Shown piece after piece: positions 11,158 to 23,300 of a stretch of 64,000 nucleotides of DNA. Origin of the DNA: Tigriopus japonicus (lineage: Eukaryota > Arthropoda > Copepoda > Harpacticoida > Harpacticidae); the NCBI GenBank assembly GCA_010645155.1, contig CM021312.1, forward strand, positions 2,267,850-2,331,849, in the 5' to 3' direction. The position numbers were made by a program, and so were the translations under genes. The notes below the pieces were generated by a model. The model ran no database searches. It was not told the origin of the DNA and saw nothing but the letters and a program-made list of their open reading frames with translations. Each line of letters begins with the position of its first letter. Positions within the stretch are counted from its first letter, which is position 1.

Positions 11158-14100
11158 CTACATTTCAGAAGGAGGATGATAATTTTTGCGTAGAATGTCT
11201 GCCTTGAGTCTTTGTTTGAACACCTTGATTGTGCATTTGTAGTCTGGGATATCGTAGTGGTTAAAAAGATGGGGAAATGCATATCCAGGTAAATTCATCA
11301 TCCACTTGCGTTTGCACATTGGCTCGTAGAGCCACAAACCTCGCCTATTGTGAAGAGAATCGTCCCTTTCTATTCTAAATTTGTCCACCTTAAATGCTTT
11401 GTCACCTAACATCATAACCTTGTGGACGTAACATAAAATCTTAATTTATCTGAGGTTCTCAAGCCTGAATGAATGAAGGTCTTGGAACAATGGACCTGTG
11501 TGTGCTCGCCAATTGGTGTTTGCGATCCATCGCATTGCTCTTTTTTGAATTTTAATGAGTTTGTCAATTGTTTTCGCATGACCAAAAAATTCTAAACCGT
11601 ATTCCATGACACTCTGAATGAGGGAATTGTACATCAAGATCTTCATCTTTGTTGGCAGACGTTTTCCGTTATGGCTAAAACTAAACAGTGTTCTTTTGAG
11701 TCTACTTTCAACTTGGTTTATGTGTACGCCCAAGAGAACTCATCATCCACCCATAGTCCAAGAAACTGAACAGCCTGAATGGGAAATTGCTTTCCAACTC
11801 TCTCGAACCTTGCTTCGCCACACTCAAGATTGAAATCTGATGCGTGAGCAGTACGATTATGAATTATGATTTTGCTTTTCGTCACGTTTAAAGTCTATTT
11901 CTCTCAATCCATGCAAAAAGTTCTTTTAGCCATTCATTTGCCTCACGTTCAATGCTTCTTATATCATTTGTTATGTTGTAGCGACATAGTATTGTAAAAT
12001 GGAACNNNNNNNNNNNNNNNNNNNNNNNNNNNNNNNNNNNNNNNNNNNNNNNNNNNNNNNNNNNNNNNNNNNNNNNNNNNNNNNNNNNNNNNNNNNNNNN
12101 NNNNNNNNNNNNCCAAAATGCTGTAGCGTTGTTTCATCTGCATACATTGTAAAATGGAACCCCGTGGTATTTGGCATGTCATTAACGTAGATGAGAAAGA
12201 GCAATGGCCCCAAAATACTCCCTTGTGGTACACCTCGTGTAATACCTTGTGGGGATGACAAGACGACTCCTAGTTGGACTTGCTGAGAACGATTCGACAA
12301 ATAGTTCTTAAACCAGTCTAAAGCCCCTCCCCTTACTCCATAAGCATTTAGTTTCAATAACAACACTTTATGATCAACACAATCGAAAGCTTTTTAAAAA
12401 TCGAGAAAGACAGTAAGGCCATATTTTTTATCCCTATTATCTAATACATTATTCAGGTAATTTCTTATGGCCTTATTCGTGCTACATTGTAGACGTGTGA
12501 CGTGTTCATTGTAGTCTGTGAGGAATTTTTCCACATATTCCAAAAGTTGTTGAAACACCACCTTTTCCAAGACTTTGGAGAACACTGGCAACAAACTTAT
12601 CGGACGGTAGTTGCCTAATCGGTCCTTGTCTCCTTTATGAATTGGTATGATCTTTGCCTTTTTCCATTCCCCCGGTACCTCAGTACAAGCCATAGATAAA
12701 TTAATGAGTTTAGTAAGGGGTTCATTTATGGAACCGTTTATCTGTTTCAACAAACTGTTCGATATACCATCTCCACCCGAACTTTTCTTGCCCTTTAGGA
12801 CTTTGATTATCTGAAAAGTCTGCGTTTTATTCACTGGTGAAAATTGAAAGACCTCTGAATTTTTAGGGATGTCCTTTATGAGAGTTTGTGATGGAGGTTC
12901 GGAATTCTCGTTAAAGGATTCGCCAATTGAGCAAAAAAAGTTGTTGATGCTTTCAGCAATTTCCTTTTGATTCGTTTTTGTGCCTTCAGAAGTCTTAATT
13001 GATAAGGGACAATTTTGTTTGCCTTTCGACTTACGACTTAAAACTTCGTTTAGCCCTTTCCAAACCTTCTTGCAATTCCCTCAGTTATTCAAGGCAGTAT
13101 TTAAGTAATATGCCAACTTTGCCTCATTTATTAGTTTGTAATATTGCTTAGAATATTGCTTATATTTCGACTTAATTTCTGGGCTTCCATTCTTTGATTT
13201 TTTGAACAAGCGATCTTTCCGTAACTTCGATGTCATCAGCCTATTTGTCATCCAAGGTTTTATTTAAACGCAGTTTTTTTTGTCCTTGAATTCAACTAAT
13301 GGGCAAACCGCATTAAAATCCTCATTGAAGAATACCGTAAATTTTTCAAAAGCCTCATGAATATTCAAACCATCGAGATCCCATCTACGTATCCCAAGAT
13401 GGCGACGAAGTTTGTCTATATTTTTAGTTGAGAGGTCTCTTCCCCAGATTTTGCTTTTACTCCTTAATTTACATGCTTTAGACCCTTCGTCGATTTCAAT
13501 AAACGGAGCCCAATGATGGGCAATATCACAAACTAAGGCTCCCGTTTCTAAAAGTTCTTTAGCATTCGTGAGAATATTGTCAATATGAGAAGACGTTACA
13601 ATCATTTTTTGACCCTCGCTTGTTTGTACTGATTTTTCTTGAACCCTTGTTGGACAATGAATCGTCGGATACATACCCCACGAGCAACAAAAATCTTCTA
13701 AGGTTTGTAGGCGGTTGCTAATGTGATTGAAATTAATGTTGAAATCACCTGATATAAAAACTGCTTTTCTATTGGAACAGTTCTTCAAAACCAAGTCTAG
13801 CTCCTGAATTGCAGTGTTAACACATACATTAGGAGGCAAATATATGCTAAAAATGTAAGATCTTTCAGTTTCAATTCCAATGAACTCACAAGAAGAAGAT
13901 ATGGAAGACAAAAAGTTTGGTGTTGAATAAATGATGGAGTCACTCCTGACCAGGAATCCAACTCCCCCACCCCCTTTTTCACCCTGGCGTTCAATTCCAA
14001 AGAGGTCATAACCCGGGAAAGTTAAAGGCATATGTGTGAACTCCCAGACTTCTTGCAATGCCACAATCAAAGGTCGATTGATTTTGAGCAAATCCTCCAA

Positions 14101-14166
14101 CTTGTGTCTGTTACGGATGAACGATCTGACATTTAGAGAGAGCAGCCAATTCCCCCCCTTTACTTA
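11158..14166 (-). pseudogene. LINE ORF2: APE endonuclease and reverse transcriptase
   Basis: Endonuclease part (14160-13264): LLSLNVRSF, ALQEVWEF, GGGGVGFLVR, FISGDFNINF and SSHIDNIL, the Asn/Glu/Asp/His landmarks of AP-type nucleases. RT part: KKSSGGDGISNSLLK, NYRPISLLPVFSKVLEK, VFLDF*KAFDCVDH, GVPQGSILGPLLF and MYADETTL. The usual YADD box reads YADE, so a catalytic Asp is replaced. In-frame stops lie just after 13264, near 13082, at 12391-12393 and near 11443. A frameshift near 11.73 kb separates GLWVDDEFS from HINQVESRLKRT. The far C-terminal part contains WIANTNWRAHTGPLF and VFKQRLKADILRK. The 5' part opens after a run of seven G's with no in-frame ATG; one G fewer would connect it to an upstream ATG. 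Non-functional; class call is confident, clade is not. Confidence 0.88.
12006..12112. other. Assembly gap (107 N)
   Basis: A run of N inside the RT of the LINE. The string ATTGTAAAATGGAAC occurs on both sides (about 11991-12005 and 12148-12162), so the contig ends probably overlap or represent two alleles or copies. Confidence 0.95.
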
Positions 14167-14519
14167 GTCTGGTAGCACTGGTCATTAGTCTCCCCATCAC
14201 ATTCATTAAATGGTACATTCATGGTTAATAAAAAGCTAGGTTACCAAGAGAAAAAGAAAGCGAGAAAAGAAAAACCAAAACAGGCAAAGCAGACAAAATA
14301 CTCAGAATACTGCTTCTCGCGATCGCATTACACACTTGAGTGCAGACTTTCCCATTCCTATACGCTCCTTTCTAGGCAGATGTCCTAAATATTTCACCTC
14401 GGGACTTCGATCCTGGGAACCAATAAGAATGACGAAGATCGTATTGTTGTCATTTTGACGGGTCTCAGATATTTCCAATGGGTGATCGCGTGCTGTTGGG
14501 TTTGGTCTTGTCAATTTGC

Positions 14520-15699
14520 TCACTCACACAACTTGGACAAGGGCAGATCCTTCTGTTGACTTTGATTTTCACTATCACCTCGAGAGGGATCATTGTGATT
14601 ATTTGACGGGGATCTTCCTCTCGTTGTCATCGGGTGATTCCTGTGATTTCTTACGTCATATCCTCGGGTTCTATTATTCCGAGGTCCATCTCGATTTCTT
14701 TCTACACCAAGAGCACATTTAGGCATCTGATCTCTCACACAGGTTGCATCGAGTTCCTTTGCAGAAAGAGCAGCATCAACTTGAGCCTCCACTTGCCCCA
14801 CTAAACCGTTCCCCGTAGCTTGATTCATCTCAGTAGATTCTTCCACTGTTTCCTCTATTGGCGAGGGTTTAGTGAGTCCAAAAACACCATCAGGATTTGA
14901 TGAACAATCAGCGGTTTCACCTCCATGACATTCGCTCGTGACGTTTACAGTGCTGTTGGCAATCATTATTTTGGTATGCTCCTTTCTTGCTTGTGGATCT
15001 GACTGACAGAATTTAGCTATGTGACCTTCAACTCCACACCTAAAGCATTTCCGAACTTGATCCCGATGTTGGATGTAAATTTTTCTGCCTCTGATTTGAA
15101 CAAAATCAGGAACAACGGCCGAAGGTTTGATCTCCACTTGTACCTTTTTGTGTCCATTCCAGATTCCATCGATCAATGTCTCTCCCATAAAGACTTCCCT
15201 TGAAACTTGAGTTTTCGCTACCGCAAAAGGAGCAATAGCATTTAGCAGCTCCTCGTTCGTGGCGTAGTATTGAACATTTAGATACCTCAATGATGAGATG
15301 GCAGAGCCTCCTCTAATGGTACAGTTCCAAACTAGGTCACCATAAGTCCGCTCGAACTTGAGGAAATTTCCAAATCTACTCGGTATATCAATTTCTTGCA
15401 TACCCTCCGGCTTGGCTGATCATGACAATATCAAGGGGCTTCAACCCCAAATCCAAGATCACAAAGTCGCCGATGATTTTAGGTGATGGACGTCTCGAGG
15501 ATTCCGAGCATTCAAAATCAAGGACCAGGGGTCTAGGTAACGGTTTGTTTGCTAAATGATCTCGGGATTTTTCAGTCATGGCTGATTGGTGATCTCTTGC
15601 AAGAGTTCCAGGCTCAATGATACCTCCATCCACAACTAGAGCAAAATATTTTAGAGGAGACCGAAGCATTTTCGATTTTCTGAACAAACACTTCTCCAC
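14520..15699 (-). pseudogene. LINE ORF1: gag-like protein with CCHC zinc knuckle
   Basis: The main frame (15401-14520, 293 codons) starts MQEIDIPSRF. It contains LKFERTYGDLVWNC and a single zinc knuckle CFRCGVEGHIAKFC (C-x2-C-x4-H-x4-C), followed by a hydrophilic tail. A second frame (15699-15388) ends VILDLGLKPLDIVMISQ just where the first begins. The N-terminal part of ORF1 therefore appears shifted out of frame near 15.39 kb. ORF1 proteins of this type bind element RNA. It precedes ORF2 by about 350 bp. Confidence 0.8.
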
Positions 15700-16399
15700 C
15701 CGGCCAGAAGGCCTCGCCCAATGGGCGTATCAGACGTAAGGTCTTGCTTAGCAAGGCTGGCACCAAAACTCACTTCTATCCAAAAGCACAAAGTTTCTAA
15801 GTACGAGAAAATCCGAGGAGCGAAACAAAAGACGTCTGCCGTCGATCGCATCGAACGCAAAAAAAAATTCAGCACCCATCTGCTTTACAAACATGCCCTT
15901 GAAACCTAATACTCCTCCAAACACTCAAATCAGATCAGATCTTGAATTAGATTACTTGGAATAGACAAAGGTCTCCAAAAAAGGGAGAAGGCCAGGATTG
16001 AGTTCAGCCACTTTTAGCAATTTTGTGTATTATTTTATGTGCATCAAGAGAATGAACCCTTAGTCAGGTTGACCAAATTTAAAACTAAAGAAAGTTATGT
16101 AGAAATTGTGAAACATAAATAATGAAATTAGGTTATCTTTGGTGCTTTATCTTGTACCTGTTTATCTCTTGAAGATCAAAAACTTTGTAGCTGATTCACT
16201 TTGTGAGTAAATACCTCCATAAAATGTCGGGCAAGTGTTTTTGTTTGTTAAGATTTTGTTAACCCAGAACTTCAATTGTAAAAACCTCCATCTCCTGGGT
16301 GTTTTGAATTTGGCTCCATGCCATGAGAGTGAGTTGTCAGCTAAATGGAATCAGAAAAAAACCCTTGATTTGGGAGTGACATTTCTCTCCCTAGAACTC

Positions 16400-16818
16400 T
16401 AGGTTGGGCCTAAGATTTTGGATTGGAAAGTTTTTGTTTGACTTCATAATGAAAAAAGCACTTCTGTGGTAAGTTGTTAATGAACAAATTTGCGGATGAA
16501 GCTTGGTAATTTTCGATAATCTTTTTCAAGTTAGTTGGAAAGCAAAACTTGGGTCAGACAAATCCCTAGCCCTGTTAAATCTTATTTATTTGAACATGTC
16601 AATCAAAGCTACAAACCAGTATAAGTTTTGGAGTTTAAAGCAAAAAAAGAGTAATTTTTGCGTAGTAGATGAATTGTCTATAAGCCATCATCTAGAGCGT
16701 GTTGGAGATATCTTTCTGATTGAAAAAAATCAGATCAATGTCTGTACACTTGTCGTCAATTGACAAATAAATGTGAATAAATGAAGAGCATATTTCCATT
16801 TTTTATACCATTACATTT
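16400..16818. other. Spacer downstream of copy C, no feature seen
   Basis: About 400 bp between the right TA of the TIR element and the stop codon of copy C. It would contain the 3' UTR of copy C. One 86-codon plus-strand frame (16503-16763) has no recognisable family. Confidence 0.4.
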
Positions 16819-17322
16819 TTAAAGGTGAAAGAAAGTTTTATCTTTGCGTAACACATGAACTGTCCCCACGTAACGTCCCCAAAATGTGCTCCCTTGATGT
16901 TTTTCAGAAGAAAACACGTTAATGTCTGTATCGGTCCAGATTTGCTGCCAATTGGCAAATAAATGCGAGTACATGAGGGGTCCATAAATTCGATGGAGAT
17001 TAAAGGTGATCTGATCTGGCCCTGTCGGCACCCCCACAATCGCAAACCCAAGATCTTTGATGAGACACCACGACCTGGCCATGGCAATCAGGTCACCATA
17101 TGGGTTTAGTCCGTCTCCATAACGACCCAAACCAGAATGTTCCAGACTTGAATATGATGCGACCCCGTCAAACACAGGCAGTGTTCCGTCAAGAAATGCG
17201 GCAGTAAATTCGGGGGGTGTGCATGTGGTGATCTGTGGATGATCGCAATTGATGGTGGAATAGTCCAGAGTGGTAACATGTGCAGCCCCTTGTTCTAATA
17301 ACATGGCTTCCAGCCATGGTCG
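16819..17322 (-). CDS. Copy C, exon C (terminal, DUF268-like core)
   Basis: Begins RPWLEAMLLEQGAAHVTTLD after a CCCACAG acceptor and ends at TGA. It is nearly identical to 3628-4131 of copy B. The conserved block SSLEHSGLGRYGDGLNPYGD is the family signature. Confidence 0.85.
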   Translation of the reverse strand, partial: RPWLEAMLLEQGAAHVTTLDYSTINCDHPQITTCTPPEFTAAFLDGTLPVFDGVASYSSLEHSGLGRYGDGLNPYGDLIAMARSWCLIKDLGFAIVGVPTGPDQITFNLHRIYGPLMYSHLFANWQQIWTDTDINVFSSEKHQGSTFWGRYVGTVHVLRKDKTFFHL

Positions 17323-20300
17323 CTGTGGGTATTAGATAAAAAAGAGTAAATGTGTTGGGCCATAGATTTCTTGGTTACTGAACTTTGAACGATTAGATAC
17401 ATGAGAGAGAGACATCCTGAGAATTAATTCTGAAGATTTTGGAGCTTTCTATGTCACTTTTTCTAACAATTCTTGAATGTGCACCACCTAATTCTCGGGT
17501 TACATATTTTTTCGGGTTACATATATTCTCGTTGTTTTTACTCCTACTGATGTCCCATGAGAGAAAGGTTTCTACTGAAGAATGGCAAATTGTTAAAATG
17601 GTTGAAAAAACATGAGCAAAAACCTTAAGATTATTCAACTTCGTTGAATTTTGACAAAAAACTTGTTTCAAAATGGACCCCACTAGTGGGGCCCGAATCA
17701 TCACATACACCAAGATTTTTTCCTGGAACCGGAGGTTCCGTGTAAATCTGGTAACCCTATTTTGCTGAAAAGTTTGGTCGTATCAAAAAATCAGTAATTA
17801 TTTGAACAATAAACAACTTTATTCCTGAAATCGACAAAATTTCATGACATTTTTATATTTGACCATTGCAATTCTTTTCAAACACTTTATTTAGTAACCT
17901 GAAGCATAACCTTTGGCCTTCCTCACGGCTGCCAATCTCCTTTCATATGTCTGAATGAGTTTATTACAGTGAGCTGGATAATTGTTGGATTTTGGAGCTG
18001 GAGAAAATACAAATCTTCCACAAATCGTCCTTATTAGACGTGCTTCTCTTGGCAACTGCACTCTTTAGGATAGTCCTCAAATTCTCAGTGGAATTGAAAG
18101 TCTGGGCTTTGGGCAGGCCACTCTATCACCCGATTCTTTTAGAGTTCTAGTGAGAGAAATATCAATCCCAAATCATTTTTTTGTTGTGATCCCACTCCGA
18201 CATGGCGCCAAGTTCAAGGATACCAACAGATGGTCCATTCAACGTTCAAAGATAACAAGAGATATTCACATTTGTAATTCAGGGCTACCAAAATATTAGG
18301 AACCAAAATGGCACAAGTAATTAGGTCACACCAGAAAGGTCACCAACCCGCGCAACTCCGGACGTAGCCAAGGGGGTGAACCCAGGGACCCTGGGATCAT
18401 CCTTTGGTTGAAGATTCTTCCTTGAGACCCAAAGATTAACCAAGATGAACACAATTATGCTAAGGCAAGAACCACTGTACTAGAGGGCGAATTTCAGAGC
18501 AGTGTCCATGACGTCATCAATCCACCTTGCGTTGGATCATCACTGATCCGTCATTAATTCTAAGTTGAGAGAAGTTCAACATTCATTTGCGAGGAAAAGA
18601 GAATTCAGTCAGGGACGCCACTCAAACATGTTGTTACTATCTATTCATTTCTTTTCATAAGCAAAGCTCATTACATTAGATTTTGAAAAACGATTTGAAA
18701 TTTTGAAGTCATTGAAAGATTTACCAGAATCAATAGTCTTTTCTAATTACGTTTCTTTTGCCCATGTCAACCCTGGCTTAGTTTGAGAATTCTCCACGTG
18801 GTGTCATTGTTTGTTTGTTTGACAGAGTGACTACTCGAACGAGAGGTTCAATGAGAGGGGCAACATTTCTTATCTTGTTTAAAACAGAAATTGTGTTCTT
18901 TTTGTCTTCTTTTAACTCAATATTTTAAGCCAGTGTTTAAAAGTGGTCGTTGAACTATTCTTGGAGAGGCTTGTTCAATGTTGGATATAGGTGGTCAATT
19001 TACGTTAGGAACCAACCCTAATCAATTTGGTCACCTTAAAAAACGTGCGACCATTGTGAATTGAGCTTTGAAGAAGATCTCACTCTAAAAACCTTGTGGA
19101 TTTACCGATCATTCTGGTCATCTTGCCATCTCCAAGTGTCACATTCAAGTGTTTTTAGTGCACAGACAGATCCAGTCAAGCTGATTGAGGAAGAAAATTT
19201 GGATGGGTGGTGTGTGACCCTTCAAAGAAAAAGAGAGCTTGACTTCATCCTTCTTTCTTTCTTCCAATCCAAGACCATCGTTTTCTCCATTGATGAGAAC
19301 TACTCAAAGTCAATTGTGTCACTTATGTGTTTGTTCAGCATGCTTTTGAGCCTTTCATCTCTGTCAGATCATTCAATGGATAGATGGATGGACAAGAACT
19401 GGATCGTAGGATTCATAAAAAGGTTCAGGGAATATTGGTCTTCTATTGTCACTACTGCAAACTTTGGTGTGGTGATTCAACATGAAAATGAATGGGAAAA
19501 AGCAATGGAAACATCAACAGTTAGACAAAAACAAGCACGTGGAATTGAAGTGGCAACCCTAAGATACAGAGACAGACTAATTTTGAGAAAGATCAAGTAT
19601 GAGAAGACCAGTCCACACAAGACATCAATGGTTAACCAACCACAAGAGAGCACCTTCATGGCTAGATTGCACTACATCCACAAAGATGCTAAAATTTGCA
19701 GATGATTTGAAGATTATTGGGATTATCTTACAACCTCAAGACGAGAAATGAGCCCAAAGTGAGCTCGGCAGAAGATTGAGCCTTGAATAATGAAATGACC
19801 TTCAATGTGGATAAGTGTGAGATGATGAAGTTTGGAAAGAGGCCAAAAACCACTCCCAAGGATATCCTGAAAGACTCAGAACTTGAGAGCATAGACATGG
19901 AAACAGACCTTAGTATCATATTTGATTGGAACATAAAATTCCGTGAACACTGTGCTGATATCGTCATGCGGGCGAGTAGAATGATGGGTCTCGTGCAACG
20001 CACTTTCACCATGAGGGACAAGAACATTTTAACTAGACTGTGCAAAGTGTAGTTAGACTAATACTAAAGTATAACATGACTTTTTGCTCTCCTTGAAATG
20101 TTATAAAATACAACCATTCACTTAAACACACATCATTTCTCTGGTTATTTGCCATTTTTAAAATGTTGTTATGTTCCGCCATTCACTCAAAAACGAATGT
20201 TATTTGTAAAAATAATCAAAATTCATTGCATCAAAGGCAGTCATCGCATGTCCTAAATTCCCGGTGTTGGCCCTAAGCTGGAGGTCCTTCGACCTTGAAA

Positions 20301-23300
20301 TGAATCCTTCGAAGAGTCATCCTTGGCTAAGGTAAAGGTCTCAAAAGTAAAGGCAAAAGTCATTCCAAACATTTTTTAGGACCATGGTTGCAACCCACCC
20401 TGGATCTGGTGGACCATGGAGCAGGGTGATTCCTCACCCCTTTGGGGTCAAAAGTACACACTTCTGTAGAGATCTGCCCTTGGGCTTCAGAGATGTTTTA
20501 GGTGGAACACAATTATGTCCATGGAAAGTGACTTTTCATTGTTGCCTTTTAACTGAGTGACCTTTTTACTGTGACTGTTATATGCTGTGACCTTTTACTG
20601 TGACCTTTTTTCACTCGTGAACTTTTTACTGTGACCAGTTTACTTGTGACTGTTTTGTTTGTGACCTTTTTAGCTACCATCACCAAAACTGTTCTCCAGA
20701 AACTTCCCTCCAATAATTTAACTTTAGGGAGGTGTTTATTACCAGATCTGATCAGCTACAAAGTTTTTGATGTTCAAAAGAGAAATGGAAATAAAGTGAC
20801 CCATTAAAAATCACACAATTTCATTTCACACATTTCACCACAACTTTCTTTGCTAGAAAGATTCAGTCAACTTGATGAAGGGTTTAAAAAATAAAACATA
20901 ACGAATAATTGCTCAAACTGGATGCACTAAACCTTTGCACTCTGTCTTTTTTGGAACCCTTCTATTTCAATTTTGAATAATCTGATTTAAAAATGATTTG
21001 GTTTGAGTGTTGAGAGGAGTATTAGGTTTCACTTACTTACCATATGATTAAGCCTCGGATAAATATTCAGTTTTGCTGTGGAGCAGAATCCCAGACGTTT
21101 CACAACGTAGTGTTTGCTGTTGGCTGATCGTCACTCCTTGGCACGTCTGGAATTTCTGCTCCACAGAAAAACTGAATATGTCTCCGAGCCTTACATATGA
21201 TGTATTTTTTCAATCCAAGTCACTTACAAATTTGATTAAAAAATTGACCAATTTCTGCTTGGGCTGTCAGGCCACTCTTCTTTTTAAGACACTTTTAGGT
21301 AATCCTGCCCAACTCCAGGCTAGCAAAGGGGGATCTAAACTGAAGGCAAACGGCTGGCTGGGAGTGACATTTCTCTCTCTAGAACCTTCCTCCCTTTGAG
21401 ATATTCCGTGATCAAACGACTTGTGTGCTTTGAATCACGATCTTGTTGGAAAATGAACCGACGTCCAATCAATATCTGAGCGCTGGAAATGAGTTGTTCC
21501 TCCAAAATATCCCTATAGAGTCTATAGAGTCCTATAAGCGCAACCAGTTAAATGGAAAACACGTGCAACCTTAGAGCTTTAATACGCAAATTTTTTGTTC
21601 TTACGTGTCCAATATACATTGAGAAGTTCGAAAATATGTCAAACGTTTGTGTCAGGGTGCAATATTTGGAGCTGCATTACTGAGGTGACCTCCCAGTCTT
21701 ATGTACTATGACCTCCCAGTCAGCTGCTCGTCAAAGGACCCAATACTGATGACTAGAGTGAGTAGAAAAATTTAATTAAATCGTAAATTTTCTTTAAATT
21801 TTTTGCCCCTTTTTGGTCCAATTTTAAATTTTTTGGCCCTTTGCGTGGGCCATTTTTTGGTCACCTCAAGTCATAATTGGCGCCACCTTTTTTACTGCTT
21901 TTGATGGGAAAAATTTTTTTTTGCTCTTTTTAGCAAAAAAATATTTTTTTTGACACTTTTTGGGACAAAAGGTTAATAAATGCCGAGATTTACAACATTT
22001 ACCACTTGGCTTAAAGAAAGTGATTTCTAACTTAGTGAAAAATGGTCATATTTATACTATCACGAAGGAAGGGCATTGATTTAAATTCACATTTAAAATC
22101 AAGAGGCTAGAGGCAGTTCTTTAAAAAATGTAGAAAGGAGTAAAATTTACAATTATTTTTTTCCATTGGTCTTCCAAAGAAAAAGGTTGGTTGTACATTT
22201 ATCTAACTTCTTCATTTTTTAAAGAATTGGCTTCTTGGCACTGCGCAAAAAAAACAGCGCATTGGAGGTTTTGTGAGTCAATCAAATTTGGCGCCTCAAA
22301 TGACTTTTCCGTTACTAATTGTAAACAATTCAAATGCCAAGAATATTTCAACACTCAAAACATCACTTAAATCTGTTCTTTCAAACCTGACAAGAATTCA
22401 CAAATATGTCGGAAGTGATAAGTAGCTACACCCGTGACAAGTGGCTGCGGGAACTGAATGACGGCCAAAATGTCCCCTTGAAGTTTGTTTCTTCAAGAAA
22501 TAACACTGTGTTATGTTGCTATTGCGAGAAGTCCTTCAATGCTTGTCAAAAGTCAAATTTGTCACAACACTTGGGAACAGCCAAGCACTTTGGAAACAAA
22601 AGGATCAAGTCCAAGGGAAGTGCCTTCAGGCGACACTGGAAGAAACAGCAAAGTCTGCCAAAGTATCCAAGTAAGTTAAAGCTCTAAGAAAAGTAAAATT
22701 CGATAATTTAAAATTGTTTTCCAGGAATGAGATTGTCAGCCATGATCTTTACAACGCATTCCTCTTAGCAAACATTCCCCTGGAAAAACTGAATAATCCT
22801 CAACTGAAGCAGTTCTTGGAAGAGCAAATTGGTGTCACCATTCCAGACGCATCCTGGATGAGGAAAAACTACGTGCCAATGGCTTACGACAAGGTGATGG
22901 GAGAGATTAAAGCACAATTACAACATGGACTGTTATGGGTGTCATGCGATGCGTCTCGAGATGCAATGGGCAGGGAGGCAGTCATTGTCCTGATTGGAAG
23001 GCTGGAAGAGCAATACCATCAACCATTTGTTTGCTCAGTTGAGTTTAGGGATACAGTCGATGGCAATGCCATGGCCAGGTAAATCACAAGTTCATAACAA
23101 TAAATGCGCACTGTGTTTACTCTTCTTTCTATTTTTTTTAAATGATTTATAGGCTGGTGAATGAGAGCCTTCGGTCCATCGACCCAGCCATTGATGCCGA
23201 GAGAGTGATGGTGTTCGTCTCAGATGCAGCACCCTACATGATCAAGGCAGGCAAGGTGCTGCAGGCCTTATTTCCGAAAATGATCCATGTCACGTGCATT

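Larger units (their letters stand above)
11088..15903 (-). mobile_element. Non-LTR retrotransposon (LINE, Jockey/CR1-like), near full length but dead
   Basis: Read on the minus strand. The 5' end is near 15903, where homology to TIR-element copy 2 resumes. Then come ORF1 with a zinc knuckle and ORF2 with an APE-type endonuclease, reverse transcriptase and a C-terminal region. ORF2 is kept in one frame apart from several single stops and one shift near 11.73 kb, so decay is mostly point mutation. The 3' end is not sharp. A 107-base run of N interrupts the RT. Confidence 0.88.
9166..16399. mobile_element. TIR element 'GAGTTCTAGGGAGAG', copy 1 (TA-flanked, swollen by nested insertions)
   Basis: Left end GAGTTCTAGGGAGAGAAATG after a TA. 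The right end is its inverted match (CATTTCTCTCCCTAGAACTC) followed by TA, as for Tc1/mariner elements. The subterminal blocks differ: block A (9194-9358) and block B (15904-16399). Both recur in reverse order in copy 2 at 18142-21386. The region between about 9.36 and 15.9 kb has no counterpart in copy 2 and holds the LINE, so the original element was about 1 kb and non-autonomous. Confidence 0.7.
18318..20685. mobile_element. AGGTCAC foldback element, copy 2 (interrupted)
   Basis: The left part (18318-18465) has GGTCACACCAGAAAGGTCAC and the body string GGGGGTGAACCCAGGGACCC. The right part (20326-20685) continues the body (GATCTGCCCTTGGGCTTCAG) and ends in an array of TGACCTTTTTACTG units. 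The two halves correspond to the uninterrupted copy at 57919-58474. The interruption is 18466-20325. Confidence 0.7.
18142..21386. mobile_element. TIR element 'GAGTTCTAGGGAGAG', copy 2 (reverse orientation, nested)
   Basis: Left end GAGTTCTAGTGAGAGAAAT after TA at 18140-18141. The right end is the inverted GAGTGACATTTCTCTCTCTAGA, with the last few bases worn. It carries subterminal block B at the left and block A at the right, opposite to copy 1. It is inserted inside a Tc1-like transposase. Its interior holds a foldback element, itself split by a further insertion. Total 3.2 kb; original size about 1 kb. Confidence 0.72.

Noticed and set aside
13797..14009. Other-frame ORF over the LINE endonuclease
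   Set aside because: Shadow of the endonuclease frame.
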